A stretch of 64,000 bases of DNA, from contig NC_083387.1 of assembly GCF_031755915.1 (NCBI RefSeq), positions 23,438,501-23,502,500 on the forward strand, read 5' to 3'. Below the pieces are notes generated by a model. That model was not told the DNA's origin. It was given only the letters and a program-made list of their open reading frames with translations, and made no database searches. The position numbers and the translations under genes are program-made. Source of the stretch: Ziziphus jujuba (lineage: Eukaryota; Streptophyta; Magnoliopsida; Rosales; Rhamnaceae). Positions 11,620-23,836 of this stretch are shown here, piece after piece (position 1 is the first letter of the stretch; every line of letters starts with the position of its first letter).

Positions 11620-12826
11620 CTCAGTCACAAACAATAAAATAAAATAAAAAAGGGTTGATAGCCACCTTAAAACTTTAGGTAAAGCTTAAATTAGAAAAGT
11701 CATGTTCATTTTGGTAAGCTAGCTCTCCATCCATGATTAATGCATTAATTTTGGGTTCGGTTTCGTTGGTATTTTGTGTGTGTATATATGTATGTATATA
11801 GAATATCTGTTGATTGCTGAAATCAAGGAAAAATTTGATTTGATTCCAAATATTTCAGTTATTGTATAGGCCATGTTTCTTCCATATTCATTCATTTTAT
11901 TATTTTTCAATAATCATGTCGTTGCTTACGTACATACACATCCCACCATACCTGCAGTAAGCCCTGTAATCAGCTCCACGGGTCTGCACTATTCCGTTTG
12001 CAGACAAAATTTATGCCTTTAAATATATGTATGACAACAAGAACCGCTATGCAATATTCAAATTATGCTCATGCAATTGGGCATGGAAATCATTCATCAT
12101 TCATCACTTGGATTTTTTAACTTCATTTTTCCAAATTAAAAAGTAAAATATATTACTAATAATATTGATTTGAGTATTTCTAGAAGGAAAAAAGTACCAA
12201 GAGCTAGATCCAACAAGCATTTCTTATTGTTTCTACATTTTGACTGTTTTGAGAATATGTACTAGTTGGGTATTGTGTAATTAATTTGGAAGAAGAATCT
12301 ACATAGCTACTAAACAATTTGCATTTTTTTCCCTAGCCCTATGGATTTGATTAATTTGCTTCTTCAATAATATTGCGTATTGCTTACAGATAAAAGAATA
12401 TTTCATTTAATTTTGCACTAATTATAATTTAATATCTCGGGTTTTAAAATTTTTATTTGTGACTTATAAAAGGAGCAAATCATATAAAATTAAAGGATAT
12501 AAACGAAGTGAAAGAGAAAAATAATAATTTTTTAAAATTGAAAGAGATAGATAATATTTTAAAATCTAATTAAGAGATGAAATTGTATTTAAATTAAATT
12601 TGAAAAGGATGAATTATATATTAATGCTATAAATATTAAGCACCCTAGGTACTTTGGACCATACATATATATATATATATATATACATATATAATTTTGG
12701 CAGTATTAATTATGTTTAATTTTCTTAATATAGGGAGTCATATTGAAGATGTATTGATCAGTCCGTGGGTTGGTACCATATTTTATGCATGGATTCCTAA
12801 AGACATGTATCATATAATATGATTAT

Positions 12827-12874
<48 letters not shown>

Positions 12875-13166
12875 GTATATATTTAATTGATTTGAACAAG
12901 TCAGGTAGATGTTCCAAATTGACGACTTATTCACAAATTGTGACCGCTCACTGTCCAATTTTGGACTTATATAGGTACTTTTGAATTGAATAATATTATT
13001 ATATTACATCTACTTATTTTCTAATCTCAGCTGATCTCATTTCTTTCTTCATCTCTAAAACCTTAATTGGTCCTTCGTCCGTATCATATTCCCCAAACCA
13101 CCATCTTTAATTTTCACCACACCATTAGTACAATATCTATGATCTCTGCTACTGCTTCTAATTAAT

Positions 13167-13209
<43 letters not shown>

Positions 13210-13282
13210 AAATCCCCAAATTATATATACATACATATATAAATATATATATTCTCCCTCCAACATATGTATTGAAAGCATC
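11620..13282. other. AT-rich spacer upstream of the MAKR gene
   Basis: No gene was seen. It includes (AT)n runs at about 12665-12690, 12842-12868 and 13176-13200. The last few hundred bases must contain the MAKR promoter, but I see no motif that stands out. Confidence 0.5.
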
Positions 13283-15254
13283 ATGTCTAGCTTTGGGAAT
13301 CTGGATGATTTTGAAGGAAGTTTCTCCTTCAGTACTACAGCTGGCTCCAATTTCAATTCCGAAGACGAAGATGCCGATGACAATGAATACATCGAAATTG
13401 CACTCGACCACCACCACCACCATCATCATCATAACCAATCAAAGCACCACCAGCGGGAAGAGGACGACTTGGATTACTTTCGTATATCGTTCTCGTCCCC
13501 CGCCTCACCTCCTTTCCCTGAACTAATCATATCTGAGTCTGACCGGACCACCCAAACTTTGCCCAACCCTAAAACCACCCAACCTATCACTTTCTCCGAC
13601 GACTCTGCTATTTACACTCCGACCCCATCATCATCATCATCATCTTCCTTGTCGGCGTGCTCTTCGTCTTCAGGGTTTTACAATACCAGAAGGCGAAGGA
13701 TACTAGATTCGTTGCTGTTGAGCTTTAGAGTTCCATCACCGGAGAGCTTCTCCGCCAAGGGAAGTGGCGGTGGTGATGAAAATCAAAAGCAAAGCCAACT
13801 CTCCATCCACCACGCCGACAACGGTGACCCGCTACGTAACTCTAACACCAGGTATAATATTCCACTTCCTGCCACACGTGCCATCTATCCTTTCTTCATC
13901 TTACATTACATTAATATTCCTTAATGGTTAATTCCACACTTGCTGATATTGAAATTAAAATTTTATTCATCCTACATGTATAGTCCAAATTTATTATTTA
14001 GACTTCCCCAAATCGAATAAATTACTTTGGTCAACACCATTTTAGTTGATTAATTAATATAAATAAACCCAGCTTATTGTATTAATCATACAAATTTTAC
14101 CAATATTTGCTAGTCCAATAATATTAATTTGAAATTAATTTTCGTTTACAATACTGTGTTGACTGTTGACAAGTAAATCATCTTATTTTATGCTATAAAT
14201 ATTTTCTAGCTAGCTATAGGGCCAAGAGCCGGCTGCCAAATTGAACCATATATGTTTTGAGTACGTATAAGTCTTAATATATGATTTATTAATATGTATT
14301 TTGATATTTGTTACTTACCTCCTAACTTTATGTTCTGATCTGTTAACAAAATATATAATTAATAAATTAAATTAAGTACAACTATGACTATTATATATAG
14401 TAATTGAAATAGCTAGTGGCATGCATGCATGCTGGTATGCATATAACTGGACAAGATATGCATGTGTTGATCCAACACATGTGCTTAGATATTCCTGTCT
14501 GTGAATATTCTATCATTTATAATTTTATTTGATTATTAAACTTTCTAGCAACCTAGCTTCTGCGAGTTTCATGATCAGTAGTAATACTAGTACTGATGAA
14601 TTATTTCTGTGGTTTTGCATGTGATCTATTTTCGTGCATCAAACAATAACAACAAAAAGGAAATTCGCATCATCTAAATTTAAAACCTCAGCGACAATGA
14701 ATAATAGTAGCGGAATCATGAAGTTGTTCATCAAGTTACGAGGCATCAAAATAGCCTCCATTGTCAAACCACGCCGAGTAGGAGTAGCAGCAGTGGTTCC
14801 TCCTCAAGGCACACCCGATAATAATAATAACATTAACATTGGCTACAACATTTACAACAAGAAAACATCCTGTGAGACAGTCGACTACAATAGGAGACTG
14901 ATCAAACCTCTAGACAAACGGTTGTTGCAGAGAAACAAAGATCAAATGACAAGTAGCAAGATTAAATCTTCTCGTGACCAAGTTGGTGAGAAATCCAGCA
15001 GAGTGCTGGAGATGAATATGGGAGCAGTTAGAGGTGCTTTAGAAGCAATGGGCATCGCCATTAATGGTCGCAAAGATAGAAAAACCAGAAGCTGCCCTAG
15101 TTCTATTAAGTCCTCCCCACTTCATGAAGGAGTTCCAAGTGACCAATATTGTTATTACAAATCTTATTCAAGAGAGAACTCAATTCAGTCCGCCATTGCT
15201 CACTGTAAAACTTCTTTTGCCAGATCCACATTATCTGATGATTTCAGCTTTTGA
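13283..15254 (+). CDS. MAKR: Membrane-associated kinase regulator (MAKR family)
   Basis: Two exons, 13283-13851 and 14660-15254, joined by a phase-2 GT-AG intron, encode about 387 residues. The N-terminal half is acidic and Ser-rich, with a DNEYIEIAL motif (about residues 34-42), a run of eight His after it, FRISFSSP, poly-Ser, and a basic RRRRILDSLLLSFR segment. The C-terminal half is rich in Lys/Arg (KRKFASSKFK is nearby; FIKLRGIKIASIVKPRR) and ends with the conserved SRENSIQSAIAHCKTSF tail. That tail, the YIEI motif and the basic patches are the hallmarks of the BKI1/MAKR family. These unstructured proteins bind anionic lipids at the plasma membrane and regulate receptor kinases in brassinosteroid, auxin or CLE signalling. 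The tail resembles MAKR5/MAKR6, but the exact orthologue is not settled. The frame is intact. The ATG at 13283 is the first in frame after an AT-rich leader. Confidence 0.8.
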
Positions 15255-15574
15255 TTATAATTTACAAAGGAGTATATATATATATATATATGCACTTTGA
15301 ATTATGTAGTATGTTCCAGATTTTTCTTCCTTGTAAAACAAATTGCGTCTAATTTCCGATTATATATGCTAGTATGTGATTCCTCTCGATTAATTAATTA
15401 TTATAAACTCCATTTCCAATGAGTAAGTGCCTTTTTTCTTTCTTTCTTTCTTTATTTTTTTTTTTAGAATAAAAAAAAAAGGAACCTCTTAATTTGACCA
15501 CTGTCAATCAGTCAGTGTGCGAAGTAAACCTTAAATGGTGGATGAATTTAAAAGAAGAATATTGGTTTTTTTTT
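15255..15574. other. 3' flank of the MAKR gene
   Basis: Holds the likely 3' UTR, a short TA run at 15274-15291 and T-rich sequence. No other feature was seen. Confidence 0.4.
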
Positions 15575-16130
15575 TTGTTTTTTTTAATGAATAAAAATTT
15601 CATTAACCAAAAATTACAAATGCGAAAGCTGATGACACACTCCCTCTATAACAAATAAAGCTTAACATAAGCTAGCTATAGGGGAGATTAACAAAACATA
15701 AAACATTCACTAAGATTATCCTTCAACCCTATTTACATAGCTCATGAGCTACAAAATTAGCTATCTAGGAATTCAAAAGGATTTACAAAACTCAAAATAA
15801 AAAGGAAATATTTCTAACATCCTCTATAAATATCATTCACATTCCCAGTTGCTCCATATATAAGTTACACACAAAGTTTTAACAACATATATTTGTGCAT
15901 TAGAGTCACCAACTCTATTCCACCCCTTTCTTTTTGCTACTTCCAAAGTCTTACATACTGAAAAAGATTCAGCTACCATTAAATCCAATAAGAATATGGG
16001 TTCACACTCCCAAGTTTCTTTTTTCTTTTTTTTTGTCATAATTATTTTTCTAAGTCCAATCTGGCCAAATTTAATTTCTAATAAAAGAAGAATGGTTGGT
16101 CCAACCCAACCAGTCCACAAACCACATCAA
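15575..16130 (-). mobile_element. 5'-truncated LINE, 3' end with poly-A
   Basis: Read on the minus strand, a degenerate RNase H-like frame (about 16120-15833) contains LEVAKRKGWNRVG and SNAQIYVVKTL and ends in SNWECE, matching the AEALA--KGL--A---G---V--ESD-----L pattern of plant LINE C-termini. It is followed by a TTAATGAAATTTTTATTCAT-type 3' end at about 15610-15589 and an A-rich tail (T-rich on the plus strand, 15565-15588). Most of the element, including reverse transcriptase, is missing, as usual for 5'-truncated insertions. I did not find a clear target-site duplication. Confidence 0.6.
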
Positions 16131-16406
16131 CCTTTTTCTAAAATTTCCAGTCTTGTTCCATGAAATTTTAAATGTTATGTAGTCATCACATCAAACAAGC
16201 TCATTATATTGCAATTGAAATTGAATTGAATTTAAAAATGTAATAATACATTACACTTTACATACATAACAGTCAGATGAAGAAGTAGTGAGCGGTGTAA
16301 GACTGACACTTGGCATATGAAGTTAAGTTTCCACCTCATCCTTTCGTCTTCTCTATCTCATTTCACATACTCTCTCTCAAGTCCCAACCTATGAGCTGAA
16401 AAAAAC

Positions 16407-16446
16407 ATGAGCTGGTGGGGTGGCTGGAGCTATCGAAGCTGCCAAG
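16407..16446 (+). pseudogene. Orphan first exon of a PRISE (progesterone 5-beta-reductase / iridoid synthase-like) gene
   Basis: ATGAGCTGGTGG at 16407 followed by GCTGGAGCTATCGAAGCTGC and a GT donor (AAG|GTAATT) at 16447 corresponds to the very conserved first coding exon of PRISE genes (protein start MSWWWAGAIGAAK). Between the two parts the run TGGTGGGGTGG differs in length, so the frame is shifted by one base and only part of the peptide is preserved. A leader-like CT-rich stretch (16370-16381) precedes it. No downstream exon, for instance the nucleotide-binding GVTGIVG region, occurs before the solo LTR at 17225 or beyond. This is therefore a gene-start relic of a short-chain reductase family acting on 1,4-enones. 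Confidence 0.6.
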
Positions 16447-17224
16447 GTAATTAAATGAATTCTTCACTACTTTATATAAGTATAAAATTCTAATTAATTC
16501 GTTTGTATCATAATCTTTTCTTATATAGATAAAAATTAAAGTATACTAATACAAATAATGATTGATTAATCCTAATAGTATAAAACCTCTCAATAATATA
16601 AATTCCAATTGATTTTAGTAATATCAATATTTATCTACATATTTATAACATTTTGTTTATTTTGAAGTTCGATTTTTAGTTTTTTAATTGTATTATGAAT
16701 ATTTAAATTAATTGAAGGGTTTGATATTTTAAAAGGAATTTAAAAATGTTGACAAACTAACATTATGGAAATTAATTTACCATTAATAAAGAAACACTAG
16801 TATTTATAAGAGAAATACCATTTGTCGCCATTGGTGAATGATCACCAATGGAATTCACATGCCAAATAACAATTTAAATTATTACTATTGAAGGATTCGC
16901 TCATAACAATTTAAATGATTACTATTAAAAGATTCACTCATAAGATTTTAGAATAAAAACTAGAATTAAATATTCTAATTAAAATTTACCATATAAGATG
17001 GTTTATCGTCACCAATAATGATAAATATTATTGTTATTTAGATGATTGCTAATAATAAGGTAAAGAAAGTAAATAATATTTAAAAAAAAACAATTAATAC
17101 AATTTATGTTGTTTATAAAAACACATTACATATAAAATGTCTCAATCAAATTAGCTTTTAATCTATTAAAATAAAATTGAAATATTAAAATTTAACTAGA
17201 GTTGACATACTAGAAGGTTCGAAA
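16447..17224. other. AT-rich spacer
   Basis: No coding signal was found. It contains a two-copy repeat at 16870-16942 of the segment ATAACAATTTAAATNATTAC followed by TATTNAANGATTC-CTCAT, and a small inverted motif CCATTGGTGAATGATCACCAATGG at about 16838-16861. Confidence 0.5.
16870..16942. repeat. Two-copy tandem duplication, about 37 bp
   Basis: The segment beginning ATAACAATTTAAAT and ending CTCATAA is directly repeated with three or four mismatches. Confidence 0.75.
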
Positions 17225-18407
17225 TGTAACATCCCGTCCCGAAATACACCGGAAATTTCTCAAATTTGATCAAGGTTGACCGGGTTTGACCGTCGTTGAC
17301 CGAGAAGGGGTCAAATGTTGACTTTTTGCTCCTGATGAAATTTCACATTGACCAAAGTACCGTTAAAAAGTACACATTGTCACGAGTTCATAGAGTAGTA
17401 GCACGTCGAAAACGGAGCTACGGTTTGAAAGTTATGGCAAAACAAGTTGAGGTTCAAACTGTCCAAGGGGTGCCGGAGTTGACTTTTTGTTCATGCAAAT
17501 TTGAGCTATGACTCATGTATGGTTATGAAGTACTTGTCGATACGAGTTCGTAGACTAGCGACTTTGAAAGTTACGGATCTGTCAAGTTTTTTGAGACAGT
17601 TGTTACTATTCATCGATATGTGAGTGTGATGTACAGCGATGCCACGTGTAACATTATAAAGGGTGCCATGTGTCACGACAAGAAAATACCACATGTCAGC
17701 AATAATTAAATATCACATTATTTTCTTATTATCATTTTGTTATTTTACATTATATTATTATTTTAATATTATTTTATATAATTGTTTATTTATTTTCTTT
17801 TTCTTTTTCTTTTTTTTCTTCACCCTCACGGGGGAAAATACCCCCCTCTCTCCTCTCGCAAAGCTTCTTCCTCTCCCTCTCTTCCTCCCCATGGTTCCTC
17901 CCCTTGCGTTGCCGTTGCTCACCTTGGGAAATTGCCATAAATCTGACCAGCCTGAGCCTCACCAGTATGTTTAATCGACGACCCATGACAATGGCACAGC
18001 TGTGGTGCTCGCCATCAACGGAACGGCCGGAGACGCGTCGGAAAACTCCATAAAAGCCGGCGGTGAGCTCCATTTCAATTTGCAGGATTTTGACCGTTTC
18101 CGGCCAAATTTTCAATCCTATTCCCCAAATTCGAGCGTCCTGAAGCTGATGGTGGGCTCTGTTTGCCTCGATTCGAGCTCCTTCATGGCGTACAAAGGAG
18201 GGGCAAGTTGGCAGCGGCTTCCGACGAAATTTTTGGTCACCGCCGGTAGTTCCAAGTCAATCGAAGGTTAGAATTGTATTCTCCATATCTTTAGCTTCGC
18301 ATTGATATCTCGTTTGTAAATTATGGATGTGTATTTGAGAGGTTGTTATTTTTGATTAAATTATTAAATTAAATATGAAAAATGGAGATTTAAATCAAAT
18401 TGTATAT

Positions 18408-18442
<35 letters not shown>

Positions 18443-18486
18443 TTTTCTGTATACATGTGTATGGGAATATTGGTAAATATATGCAT

Positions 18487-18632
18487 ATATATACATGTGC
18501 GGTAATGTATATAAATACATGGTGATATGTGAATATGTATTGAGATATGTGAAGGGGTATATATATATACATGTGCGGTAATGTATATAAATACATGGTG
18601 ATATTTGAATATGTATTGAGATGTGTGAATGG
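18487..18632. repeat. Two-copy tandem duplication, about 73 bp, inside the solo LTR
   Basis: TATATATACATGTGCGGTAA followed by TGTATATAAATACATGGTGA is repeated directly with few changes. It adds to the LTR's length and generates long AT-derived open frames on the minus strand. Confidence 0.85.
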
Positions 18633-19984
18633 GTGTATATATATATATATATATGTATAAGTATGTATTGTTGAAGCCTTCGATTATGCATATCAAAATG
18701 TATTTATACATATGTATCTGGACATTGCGCTTGTTAAATTGTTTGTTAAAAGTTTTACCGTGTATATATATTTAAATGTGTGAAAATGTAAATATATATA
18801 TGTGAATATATACATAGATATCTATGGATGATTTATAATAAACTGTATTGCTATATCTCTAATGTATTTCTGTATCTTTACTTGTATGTGAAATTGTATG
18901 TGGCCTTGATGATAATTTTGGTATATTTGATAAAAGCATATGAATTGGATTATATTTTATCTAAATTTAATATTTTATAATATTATGAAACTTATAGTTT
19001 TTTTTTAAGATGCACCCATACATGTACCGGTGTTCTGTACTGTATATGTGATTATGATAAGCGCGCAAGTTGTAATGTCTCCCATGAGTTGCCATCGGAC
19101 CGAGGGCAGACAAGTTTGATATTGGCCATAAGCCGCCCCCCTCCATGGCCAGGATAACGGTTTAAGCAGCGGTGCTGTCGAGACACCGAAGCAACCGTAT
19201 GCAAGTTTCTCTCTTTAACCTCCTGTCAGTCGGTGCTCAGGATGCTGGGTACCTTCGGGCACCACTTGCATATAGTATGGTACATCAAGTATTTTTTTAT
19301 ATGTTCGTACATATATTTGTATGTTATATTATTAGATATTATATTGTATATACCGTACAATATGGAGGCGGCGAACCACTGTAGTCCATGTAGAGCTAGC
19401 CTCATAACCATGTTGCCTACGAGTCCAGGGGATCGGACGGCCAATATAGACAACCACCCTGGTTTGTATTGGTAGCAAAGTGCTAGCGACAACTGGAATC
19501 ATGGATCACGTAGCATGGTAGAAGGTATCGTATGTATCTCCATTACGAGCGTGTATATTTCATTTTATGCTATGGATTTTAAGATATGATTTTATGTATT
19601 TATGTTATGTTATCTATTGGTGATTTAATTTCTTACTAATATTCTTAATCAATGTTATTATATTCTTATTACTATTAATTAAATTTAACTATTTATTTAA
19701 TCATTATTGTCACTGTTATCGGAATTGTTATTATTATTTATAATGATTATTTTTATTGTAATTTCAATTTCTATTATTATCATTATTATAATTATAGTTA
19801 TTATTATTGTTATTATCAATGGTATTTATTAACAAAACTATTATTAAGTATTATCGCAGTGCTATTCTTAGTTATTGAGATTTTAGTAAATAATATTGAT
19901 TATTATTTTTATTTTTATTTTTATTAACACTATTATGAGATCTTTAATATTAATTTTGTTATTGTTTTTATTATTATTACCATC

Positions 19985-20240
19985 ATATGGTACCTTCGGA
20001 CAAGTATCACAGCCTACGGGTAAGAAAGATAGTCATTGGGCAAGTATAATAGTCCTCGGACAAGTGGTAGCCTTTGGGTAGATAAGATAACCCTTGGGCA
20101 GGTGTGGTTATGTGGTAGTCTTTGGATATGTGATCGCCCTCGGGCATGTATGGGAATATGATAGCCCTCAGGCAAGTTACATTAATACATGTATGGGAAT
20201 ATAATAGCCCTCAGGCAAGTTACATTAATACCATTATCAT
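19985..20240. repeat. Degenerate minisatellite inside the solo LTR
   Basis: A unit of about 20-30 bp with the core TAG(C/T)C(C/T)-TC-GGCAAGT is repeated roughly eight times. The last two units form a longer exact repeat (GGGAATAT-ATAGCCCTCAG followed by GCAAGTTACATTAATAC). Confidence 0.75.
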
Positions 20241-20689
20241 TAAAACGTTTGTTATTGTTTTTTTTATTGTTAATGTGATGTTGTTTAGCCTTTCTTTCTA
20301 TGTTACGCATTGGCATATTTGTAAAACAATATTTGAAGTGTATTTGACATGTGCAGCACTAAGTGGGTGGTGTAGGCGGATGAGAATCTATGATGGTATA
20401 TTTTAATTGGTTATTTACTAAATTAATTCCATTATATGCCTTTTATATAATTTGTTATCAAAGTGCTGCCAGTTGTGGAATTTAAATTGTAGTAATGTGG
20501 GAGGAATAAGGTGGTGTATATAGAAGTGTATTTTCAGTGCAGGAAAATTGTGGTAAGTCCAATCCTTAGGGGAGGTTCTGCCGGATTTTCCATTGGAGGG
20601 CTGGTAGGGTTTCCCTAGGATCAGGGCTTGTCTAGGGTTCCAAAGGAATTTTGGATGGGTCCTGACAGAAATGTCCACAATTAATTAAA

Positions 20690-21240
20690 TATATAAAATC
20701 ATTTATTTAGGATGATTTTATGAACGTCATTCTAAATAACCCTTATCTTTGAATGCATCTTCCTATGTTAAGACTTTATAGTCTCTTGAAAAATCATGAC
20801 TTCCTACATTAGCCTTGTAAGTGTTACTCTTTAGACTGTAATATTACTTTGGCTCAATGATACGCTTTTAGTAAAATGATATCCACAAGTTGGAAAACTT
20901 GACAAGTTCTACCAATGATCTCAAACTTTATTAGAATTGATCCTTAATTGTTAGTTACATAATACGAAATCTTGCCAATAGAATAGTCAACTGGAAGAAT
21001 TGATAGTATTTGCAGTGACAAAGAATGATTTTTCATTGTGTTTGGGGTGGATACAAAGATGTGGGCCCCTAGAAGATTGAATTTTTCTATCAGATTGTTA
21101 CTAGTAGGCCTTTTTTCTTCCTTAAATATCAACTTCATCAATGTTATTATTGGGATAAAGCTTGGAAAGTTTATCAAGTAGCCAAGAAAAAGCAAACCAG
21201 AATTCACAAAGTATAAACCTAGACCAGAGCCAATTTGTAT
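20690..21240 (-). pseudogene. Cellulose synthase-like D (CSLD) fragment, copy B
   Basis: The minus-strand frame at about 21200-20944 includes HIFVSTPNTMKNH, then LSILPVDYSIGKISYYV, corresponding to the VFVSTADPEKEP / LSILA-DYP--KLSCYVSDD region of CSL/CESA proteins, which normally leads into the first catalytic Asp. It is shorter and more decayed than copy A at 22.6-23.2 kb, and the flanking non-coding sequence also matches, so the two are duplicates. No glycosyltransferase core remains. It is non-functional. Confidence 0.7.
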
Positions 21241-21689
21241 TAAGTTTTGAATTTGGCACCCTCCATTACAAAAAATTGCAAGACAAAATATTCATGTTAA
21301 TTATTAATTATGCTTATTTTGTAAATAGATGATAAGGTGTATGCTTAAAAAGTATTCAGTATTTTAAAATTTAAGATAGATTATAACATTATAACATCCA
21401 AAAAAATATATTGAATTATGTTCACTCCTAACTGCTTTTACATCTTTTACATCTTTTTATCAATAACCACGTATAGTTTCCAAATAAATCTTAGACATTA
21501 AAAACAAAAAGAAAATCTACATCTAAAAGGAGAAACTTTAGTTGTAAATTGCATTCAAGAAGAGAAATATAATGATTGTAATGAGATAGGAGTAAACAAT
21601 TGCAGTTGTTGGTATCTTATATTTTTGCATAAGCCCTTTCACAAAGAGATAAAACAAATCAAACCCAACAATTTAAAAATACACCTCCA

Positions 21690-23170
21690 AAGGAATCAAT
21701 CCACTGTCCTACATCACTAATTGATGTTCAAAAAATATCAGTGGCTATTGCAATCAAATTTGGTGTGATGATAATAACATTTAAACCAGATATGTTTAAT
21801 AAGGTACCTTCAAAAGAGCTTTAAACACTACAATAAGTTGGAAACTTATGGCTCCAATTAGATAGAATTGTTGATTCCTCCACCAACCATGCAATGTAAC
21901 ACCAGACCAGTCCAATGTAACATTGGACTAGTTGATATCAAATAGGGCAAGAATAATAGTGGTCCATATTTATAATACCTAAAAGGGATGCTTGCATAAG
22001 TTGATGGAAGAAATGATAAATTTACTAGAAAAGAGGAAAAATGCATAAAGGAAGCAATATAAATTAAGAAATATGGCTGTGAATATTGGATAGAATCCAA
22101 ATTCAAGTAACCAATTTTGTAAAGATGCTTCATTCTAGAGCTGGTCCCAAAAGCGTTGTTTTTAGAATAGAACATCTTAATAGAACCAATGGCTCAACGA
22201 AGAATTTGTTGAAAATGTTTAGTAAGATTAAGTGCACAGTCTCATGGAAAGCATCTCTATCTAGCACACAAGAAACAGATTTACATCCCCTATTGTGCAT
22301 CATACACCTAGAAAAATATTTGTTAGCATTACCATAGAGGTTAATTAAAATTCTATAAATTCTAAAGACATGGTTAAAACTTGGAAATACATAACCAAAA
22401 TCAATCAGTTTTTAAAGTAATACCCACCGGAATAATGTTACATGATTGTTAATAGAGTGCTTAGGTGCATGAATTGTCTAAGTACTAGCCAAGAGGTTCC
22501 ATTAGTCAGCCAGGTCACATTTGGACCAAATTTCTCTTTCTTGTCTCTTCTCTATAAGCCATAAAAGTCTAGAAGGTTTATAACACTAACACGTTTTTTA
22601 ATAGAATCTTAAGGACTATTAACCTCATCCTTGAATGCATCATATTCCCACTTTATGGTCTATTAAAAATCATGTCTCATGTGTGATGCTTGTAATTTTT
22701 TACTCTTTATACTAAAATAACACCTTAGATTCTAGACTTAATTAATACTCTGGATTCCTTGGCTCAACAATGTGCTTATGTCAAAATAGCATCCACAATT
22801 TAGAAAAATTGGTAATTTCTACCATGGCCTCAATCGTTAGAATTTACCATACATCATTAGATATATAGCATGAAAGCTTGTTAGCAGGATAATTAGTTGC
22901 AAGAATTGATAATATTATATTTGCAGTGACAAAGAATGGATCTTTCATTTGATCTATGGTAGATACAAAGACATAATTCCTTGAAAAATTAGATTTTACC
23001 ATTGGATTATGCATTTCGAAATTCCCTCTTAAAGCATCAACATCAACAATGTAGAGCTTTAGAAGCTGATCAAGTAGCCAAGAGAAGGCAAACCCAAATT
23101 CACAAAAGACAGATATAAACCATAGCCAGTATGCATCAATATTTGGATTCATCAAATATTGCACGTTCTA
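21690..23170 (-). pseudogene. Cellulose synthase-like D (CSLD) pseudogene, copy A
   Basis: Two parts on the minus strand. The 5' part (23164-22844) encodes the second transmembrane helix and start of the catalytic domain: LWFISVFCEFGFAFSWLLDQ, FEMHNPMVKSN, YVFVSTIDQMKDPFF, and TANIILSILATNYP, ending at CYISND. The 3' part (about 22340-21770, several frames) resembles the C-terminal region: RDAFHETVHLILL, YSKNNAFGTSSRMKHLYKIG, YLN and, in another frame, NQQFYLIGAISFQLIVVFKA. The middle, with the second catalytic Asp, is gone and the QxxRW stretch is destroyed. Stops and frameshifts are frequent. Functional CSLD proteins make cell-wall glucan at tip-growing or dividing sites; this copy cannot. 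Confidence 0.75.
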
Positions 23171-23309
23171 ATCCTAGTGTATAATGGACATGGTGTGTGT
23201 TAGTATACCACATTCAAATTTTAATCTTTTGAAGCAGTGATGCCTCATTAGACTGATGAACCCAGAAAAAAACGTACAGTGGGGCACCATTATATACTGT
23301 TAAGGATAC

Positions 23310-23316
<7 letters not shown>

Positions 23317-23357
<41 letters not shown>
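23317..23357. repeat. (TA)n microsatellite beside the copia insertion
   Basis: About 20 TA units lie directly next to the left end of the copia element. Confidence 0.9.
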
Positions 23358-23360
<3 letters not shown>

Positions 23361-23369
23361 ACATTCTTT

Positions 23370-23836
23370 TGAAGAAATAAAGAATATTCGATAAAACTTG
23401 TAATTTCTGATCTTATCCTTCATTGAGAAAACTATGGTATTTGTACAAAAGAGAAGACCACTTCATAAGACAATTTGAGAAGTGTCTTTAAGAAATTTCT
23501 ATATACAAAAGAAAGATAAAAAATAACTCTTTGATAGAAAGCAAAAAATCCTAATGGGTATAAGTTGCCTTGCACAGGAAGTCAACCAGCAGATTCTTGG
23601 AGAAAGTTTTCTTTTAGACAGAAACTTCCTTAATGTATTTTGCAATATCACTTCTTTCCTTGTTTGTTGATTTGAGTGTTTCCTTCCTCTCTAGATGTAG
23701 ATTTGGTATTGGTGGTGCGAGTGTTAGCTTATCTGGTGTAAGCTGACTTGATGTAAGCTGCGTATAAGACAACTTTTTATCTGGTGCTGGTGTGAGCTGT
23801 AGATCTAGCTTTGTTTCCTTATTTGCATTCTTGTCA
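23370..23836 (-). repeat. copia 3' LTR
   Basis: 467 bp, the partner of 28211-28678. The end of the polyprotein frame runs into this LTR (its stop is at 23614), so the last about 75 codons are LTR-encoded. Confidence 0.9.

Larger units (their letters stand above)
17225..20667 (+). mobile_element. 3.4-kb solo LTR (probably Ty3/gypsy type)
   Basis: The segment starts TGTAACATCCCGTCCCG and ends GGTCCTGACA, giving TG...CA termini. It is flanked by GAAA on both sides (17221-17224 and 20668-20671; both are followed by T), consistent with a short target-site duplication. A related sequence lies at 29085-31930 in the same orientation. Shared landmarks include CACGTCGAAAACGGAGCTAC (17400), GCGCGCAAGT followed by GTCTCCC-TGAGTTGCCAT (19061), CGGTGCTC-GGA-GCTGGGTA (19231) and GGATCAGGGCTTGTC (20618). 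No gag-pol follows either copy, so this is read as a solo LTR left by recombination. The gypsy assignment rests on length and on the TGTAACA-CCCG start, which I associate with such families. Open frames inside are not genes. Confidence 0.75.

Noticed and set aside
18364..18711. Long Tyr/Ile/His/Thr-rich frames on the minus strand
   Set aside because: They come from (TA)n/(TG)n and a 73-bp tandem duplication inside the solo LTR.
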